NCBI RefSeq assembly: GCF_902506495.1
Contig: NZ_LR733265.1
Span: forward strand, 374,098-438,097
From: Pseudomonas sp. 8O
GTDB lineage: Bacteria; Pseudomonadota; Gammaproteobacteria; Pseudomonadales; Pseudomonadaceae
Reading direction: 5' to 3'
DNA: 64,000 nucleotides
A program made the position numbers and the translations under genes. Of the stretch, positions 61,699 to 64,000 are shown piece by piece. Under the pieces are notes generated by a model. That model had not been told where the DNA came from, did not search any database, and saw only the letters and a list, made by a program, of their open reading frames with translations. Positions within the stretch are counted from its first letter, which is position 1. The number at the start of each line of letters is the position of its first letter.

Positions 61699-62964
61699 TC
61701 AGCCGTAGCGCTTCTTCGCTTCGATGGCCAGGCCACTGCCGATGCTGCCGAAGGTATTGCCTTCCACGCTGCGTGCATTGGGTAGCATGGCTGCCACGCT
61801 CTGGCGCAGTGCCGGCACGCCGCTGGAGCCGCCGGTGAAGAACAGTGTGTCCACTTGATCGGCGCTCACTCCGGCATCGGCGAGCAATTGCGTGAGGCTG
61901 GCGCGGATGCGTTCGAGCAGCGGCTCGATGGCGTTCTCGAACAGCGGGCGAGTCAGCTCGGCGACCAGGCCCGGCTCCACGCGTGACAGGTCGATGGGGT
62001 GCGCGTCCTGCTCGCTAAGGGCGATCTTGCTCTCTTCCACCTGCATCGCCAGCCAGTGCCCGGCACGCTGTTCGATCAGACCGAACAGGCGGTCGATGCC
62101 GGTGGCGTCGACGATGTCGTAGCGCATGTTCTGCAGGGCCAGCTGGGTCTTCTGCGCGTACAGCGCGTTGATGGTGTGCCAGGTCGCCAGGTTGAGGTGA
62201 TAGCTGGTGGGCATGAACGCGTCGCTCTTCATCCGGCTGCCGTAGCCGAACAGTGGCATCACGCCGGCCAGCGATAGCTGCTTGTCGAAGTCGGTCCCAC
62301 CGATGTGCACGCCGCCAGTGGCGAGGATGTCTTCCTGGCGCTCGGCCAGGTGGTGGCGCTCGGGTGCCAAGCGCACCAGGGAGAAGTCCGAGGTACCGCC
62401 GCCGATGTCGACGATCAGCACCAACTCCTCGCGATCCAGGTTCGACTCGTAGTCGAAGGCCGCGGCGATGGGCTCGTACTGGAACGACACGTCCTTGAAG
62501 CCGAGCTTGTGCGCCACGGCCACCAGGGTGTTCTGCGCTTCCTGATCGGCAGCCGGGTCGTCATCGACGAAGAACACCGGGCGACCCAGCACCACTTCCT
62601 CGAAGGCACGCTCAGCCTGGGCTTCGGCACGCTTCTTCAGCTCGCCGATGAAGAAGCCGAGCAGGTCCTTGAACGGCAGGGCGCTGCCCAACACGGTGGT
62701 TTCGCTCTTCAGCAGCTTGGAGCCCAGCAGGCTTTTCAGCGAGCGCATCAGACGCCCTTCATAGCCTTCCAGATACTCGTGCAGGGCCAGGCGGCCATAG
62801 ACCGGGCGGCGCTCCTCGATGTTGAAGAAGATCACCGAGGGTAGGGTGATCTTGCCGTCTTCCAGTGCCAGCAAACTGTCCTGGCCGGGGCGTAGCCAGC
62901 CGACGGTGGAGTTGGAGGTGCCGAAGTCGATGCCGCAGGCGCGGGCGGGCGTGGAAAAGGACAT
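61699..62964 (-). CDS. Hsp70-family protein (YegD-like)
   Basis: This 421-residue protein consists mainly of the actin-like ATPase domain of Hsp70 chaperones. Motifs are phosphate-1 GIDFGTSNSTVGWL, phosphate-2 VDIGGGTSDFSLVRL and adenosine-binding FTGGSSGVPALRQSV. The DnaK substrate-binding domain is absent, which is the YegD arrangement, so any client binding must differ. It stands alone between the DUF6152-like gene and the reductase. A 265-base gap with no recognised signal lies upstream. Confidence 0.9.
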   Translation of the reverse strand: MSFSTPARACGIDFGTSNSTVGWLRPGQDSLLALEDGKITLPSVIFFNIEERRPVYGRLALHEYLEGYEGRLMRSLKSLLGSKLLKSETTVLGSALPFKDLLGFFIGELKKRAEAQAERAFEEVVLGRPVFFVDDDPAADQEAQNTLVAVAHKLGFKDVSFQYEPIAAAFDYESNLDREELVLIVDIGGGTSDFSLVRLAPERHHLAERQEDILATGGVHIGGTDFDKQLSLAGVMPLFGYGSRMKSDAFMPTSYHLNLATWHTINALYAQKTQLALQNMRYDIVDATGIDRLFGLIEQRAGHWLAMQVEESKIALSEQDAHPIDLSRVEPGLVAELTRPLFENAIEPLLERIRASLTQLLADAGVSADQVDTLFFTGGSSGVPALRQSVAAMLPNARSVEGNTFGSIGSGLAIEAKKRYG

Positions 62965-63229
62965 GGAACGCAGGACCAGAGTGATTGCCAGGAAAGTGTT
63001 CTGCGTCGCCGGACGACGCCCCAGCGTGCTGCCTGGGGCGGCAGGTCACGAAACGGCCGCGCATTCTATGTCAGTGCGTGGGGTTGTCAAATGTGTGGAG
63101 CGCCGGTGGCGGTTGTTCGCTCGCTATGCGCGGCATGCGCGCGGCCCAGCGCCTTTGTCAGGACGCTGGTGTGGCGCGAGGATCGCGTCAATCGCACTGG
63201 GCTGGCGCCGGGCGTTCAGCCAGCGGTTG

Positions 63230-64000
63230 TCAGCGCATTTTGAAGTATTCACGGTGAAACCGTGTTTCGGGCAGGCCGCAGGCCGCCCAGTCCTGCAACA
63301 GCCGGTCGCCCAGACTGAATGGGCCGCAGAACCACAGGCTGGTGTCATGGAGGCCGCCAGTCGTCGCGCGGATTTTCTCCAGATCGAGATTGCCATCGCG
63401 CGATTGATGGATCAGGTGCAGGTGCACGCCTGCGCGCTGGCACAGGTCCGCTACACGCCTGTTCAGGGGCGATTGTTCGGGTGTACAGAAGAAGAAATGC
63501 AGGTCGCTGTCTGACCTTTGTACCGCCGGGTTGGCTGCCAGATGCTCCAGTCGGGAAATAAATGGCGCCACGCCCACGCCACCGCCGACCCACACCTGGG
63601 CGCTGTCGCTGTCGGCGAAGGTAAAGCGTCCATAGGGTCCTTCGAGCTGCATGCGACTGCCGACTGCCAGTGACTGCATCAGTCGCAAGGTATCGTCACC
63701 CAGCACCTTGACGCAAAAACTGATGGTCCTCAGGTCGGTGTCGGAGGATGCGATGCTGAACGGGTGCGGGTCTTGGTTGTTGGCAAAGCGCACGAAGGCA
63801 AACTGACCGGGTTTGAATGTCAGGCGGTCATCATCCATGCGGCATTGGATTTCCATGACGCCGTCGGCGTGGCGCACGATGTTCTGCACGCTGCCTGTGT
63901 AGTGTTTCCCGCGTTGGTCCAGACCGAACAGGATGGCCAGTCCGGCCAGGCAGCCAACCAGCGCTGCGAGCACAACCCAGATCCCGCTCAGCGTTGGCCA
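63230..64000 (-). CDS. C-terminal part of a ferric-reductase-like flavoprotein (partial)
   Basis: The frame is open at the right edge and ends at 63230. It shows the last membrane segment (WPTLSGIWVVLAALVGCLAG), then an FAD domain (FKPGQFAFVRFANNQDPHPF, with the HPFS motif) and a NAD(P)H domain (VWVGGGVGVAPFISRLEHLA, LWFCGPFSLGDRLLQDWAAC). This is the FNR-like half of ferric reductase/NADPH oxidase-type membrane proteins. The heme-binding membrane helices lie outside the window. The substrate is not known. Confidence 0.85.
   Translation of the reverse strand, partial: WPTLSGIWVVLAALVGCLAGLAILFGLDQRGKHYTGSVQNIVRHADGVMEIQCRMDDDRLTFKPGQFAFVRFANNQDPHPFSIASSDTDLRTISFCVKVLGDDTLRLMQSLAVGSRMQLEGPYGRFTFADSDSAQVWVGGGVGVAPFISRLEHLAANPAVQRSDSDLHFFFCTPEQSPLNRRVADLCQRAGVHLHLIHQSRDGNLDLEKIRATTGGLHDTSLWFCGPFSLGDRLLQDWAACGLPETRFHREYFKMR

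Noticed and set aside
1..64000. tRNA, rRNA, CRISPR arrays and toxin-antitoxin pairs.
   Set aside because: No cloverleaf-like tRNA with a recognisable TTCGA arm, no rRNA sequence, no regularly spaced repeats of CRISPR type and no short overlapping gene pair of toxin-antitoxin type were seen by eye; a covariance-model scan was not possible.

Overview
The window looks like the chromosome of a high-G+C gammaproteobacterium, most likely a Pseudomonas of the mendocina/oleovorans type. Three things support this: the order rplI-dnaB-alr-(7TMR-DISM diguanylate cyclase)-ygiQ and azurin/LOG recalls P. aeruginosa PAO1 (about PA4922-PA4934); ureE-ureF-ureG lies next to desT-desC-desB as in PA4888-PA4893; and the intergenic palindromes are of Pseudomonas type. 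The species is an inference. No rRNA, tRNA, CRISPR array or intact prophage was seen.

1-8.9 kb is core genome: tail of a DUF2232 membrane protein, L9, DnaB, alanine racemase, a membrane diguanylate cyclase, YgiQ and a methyltransferase. 8.9-11.3 kb carries a parallel beta-helix lipoprotein and a diheme cytochrome c lipoprotein. 11.3-26.3 kb is a block of ten minus-strand genes that reads as one secretion and modification locus. From its promoter end it has a periplasmic HlyD-type adaptor, a GAF-HlyD fusion, a PqqD-like/M50 protease/HlyD fusion, an Asp/Asn beta-hydroxylase-like protein, a sulfotransferase-like protein, a GNAT acetyltransferase, a DUF6916-like protein, a phage tail-collar (microcystin-dependent type) protein, a 1915-residue LEPR/DUF4347/Ig-repeat surface protein and a TolC-family protein. 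It has no ABC or other secretion ATPase. This is the best candidate here for a little-described system.

26.5-33.4 kb holds the conserved transglutaminase/DUF2126 - circularly permuted ATP-grasp/alpha-E - transglutaminase operon. 33.4-43.9 kb returns to core-like genes: azurin, DUF808, LOG, LysE, GDPD, urease accessory genes with HupE/UreJ, and the DesT-controlled desaturase operon. Several gaps here contain degenerate repeats built on DnaA-box-like 9-mers. 44.1-46.6 kb is an AT-rich island of three minus-strand genes (MaoC-like hydratase, radical SAM, diiron ferritin-like protein) beside an IS1595-like transposase remnant; it is the second candidate for undescribed biochemistry.

47.2-64 kb contains a small secreted tandem-repeat protein, an AEC transporter, an alpha/beta hydrolase, a TRAP transporter (small and large permease, Tat-exported binding protein), a LysR/NTF2/SDR cassette, a glutamine synthetase-like/aldehyde dehydrogenase/iron alcohol dehydrogenase operon that may degrade a gamma-glutamylated amino alcohol or related amine, a VOC protein, a MITE-like element, a small metal-oxidation-type membrane/periplasmic pair (DUF6644/DUF6152-like), an Hsp70-family protein and the C-terminal part of a ferric-reductase-like flavoprotein cut by the window edge.
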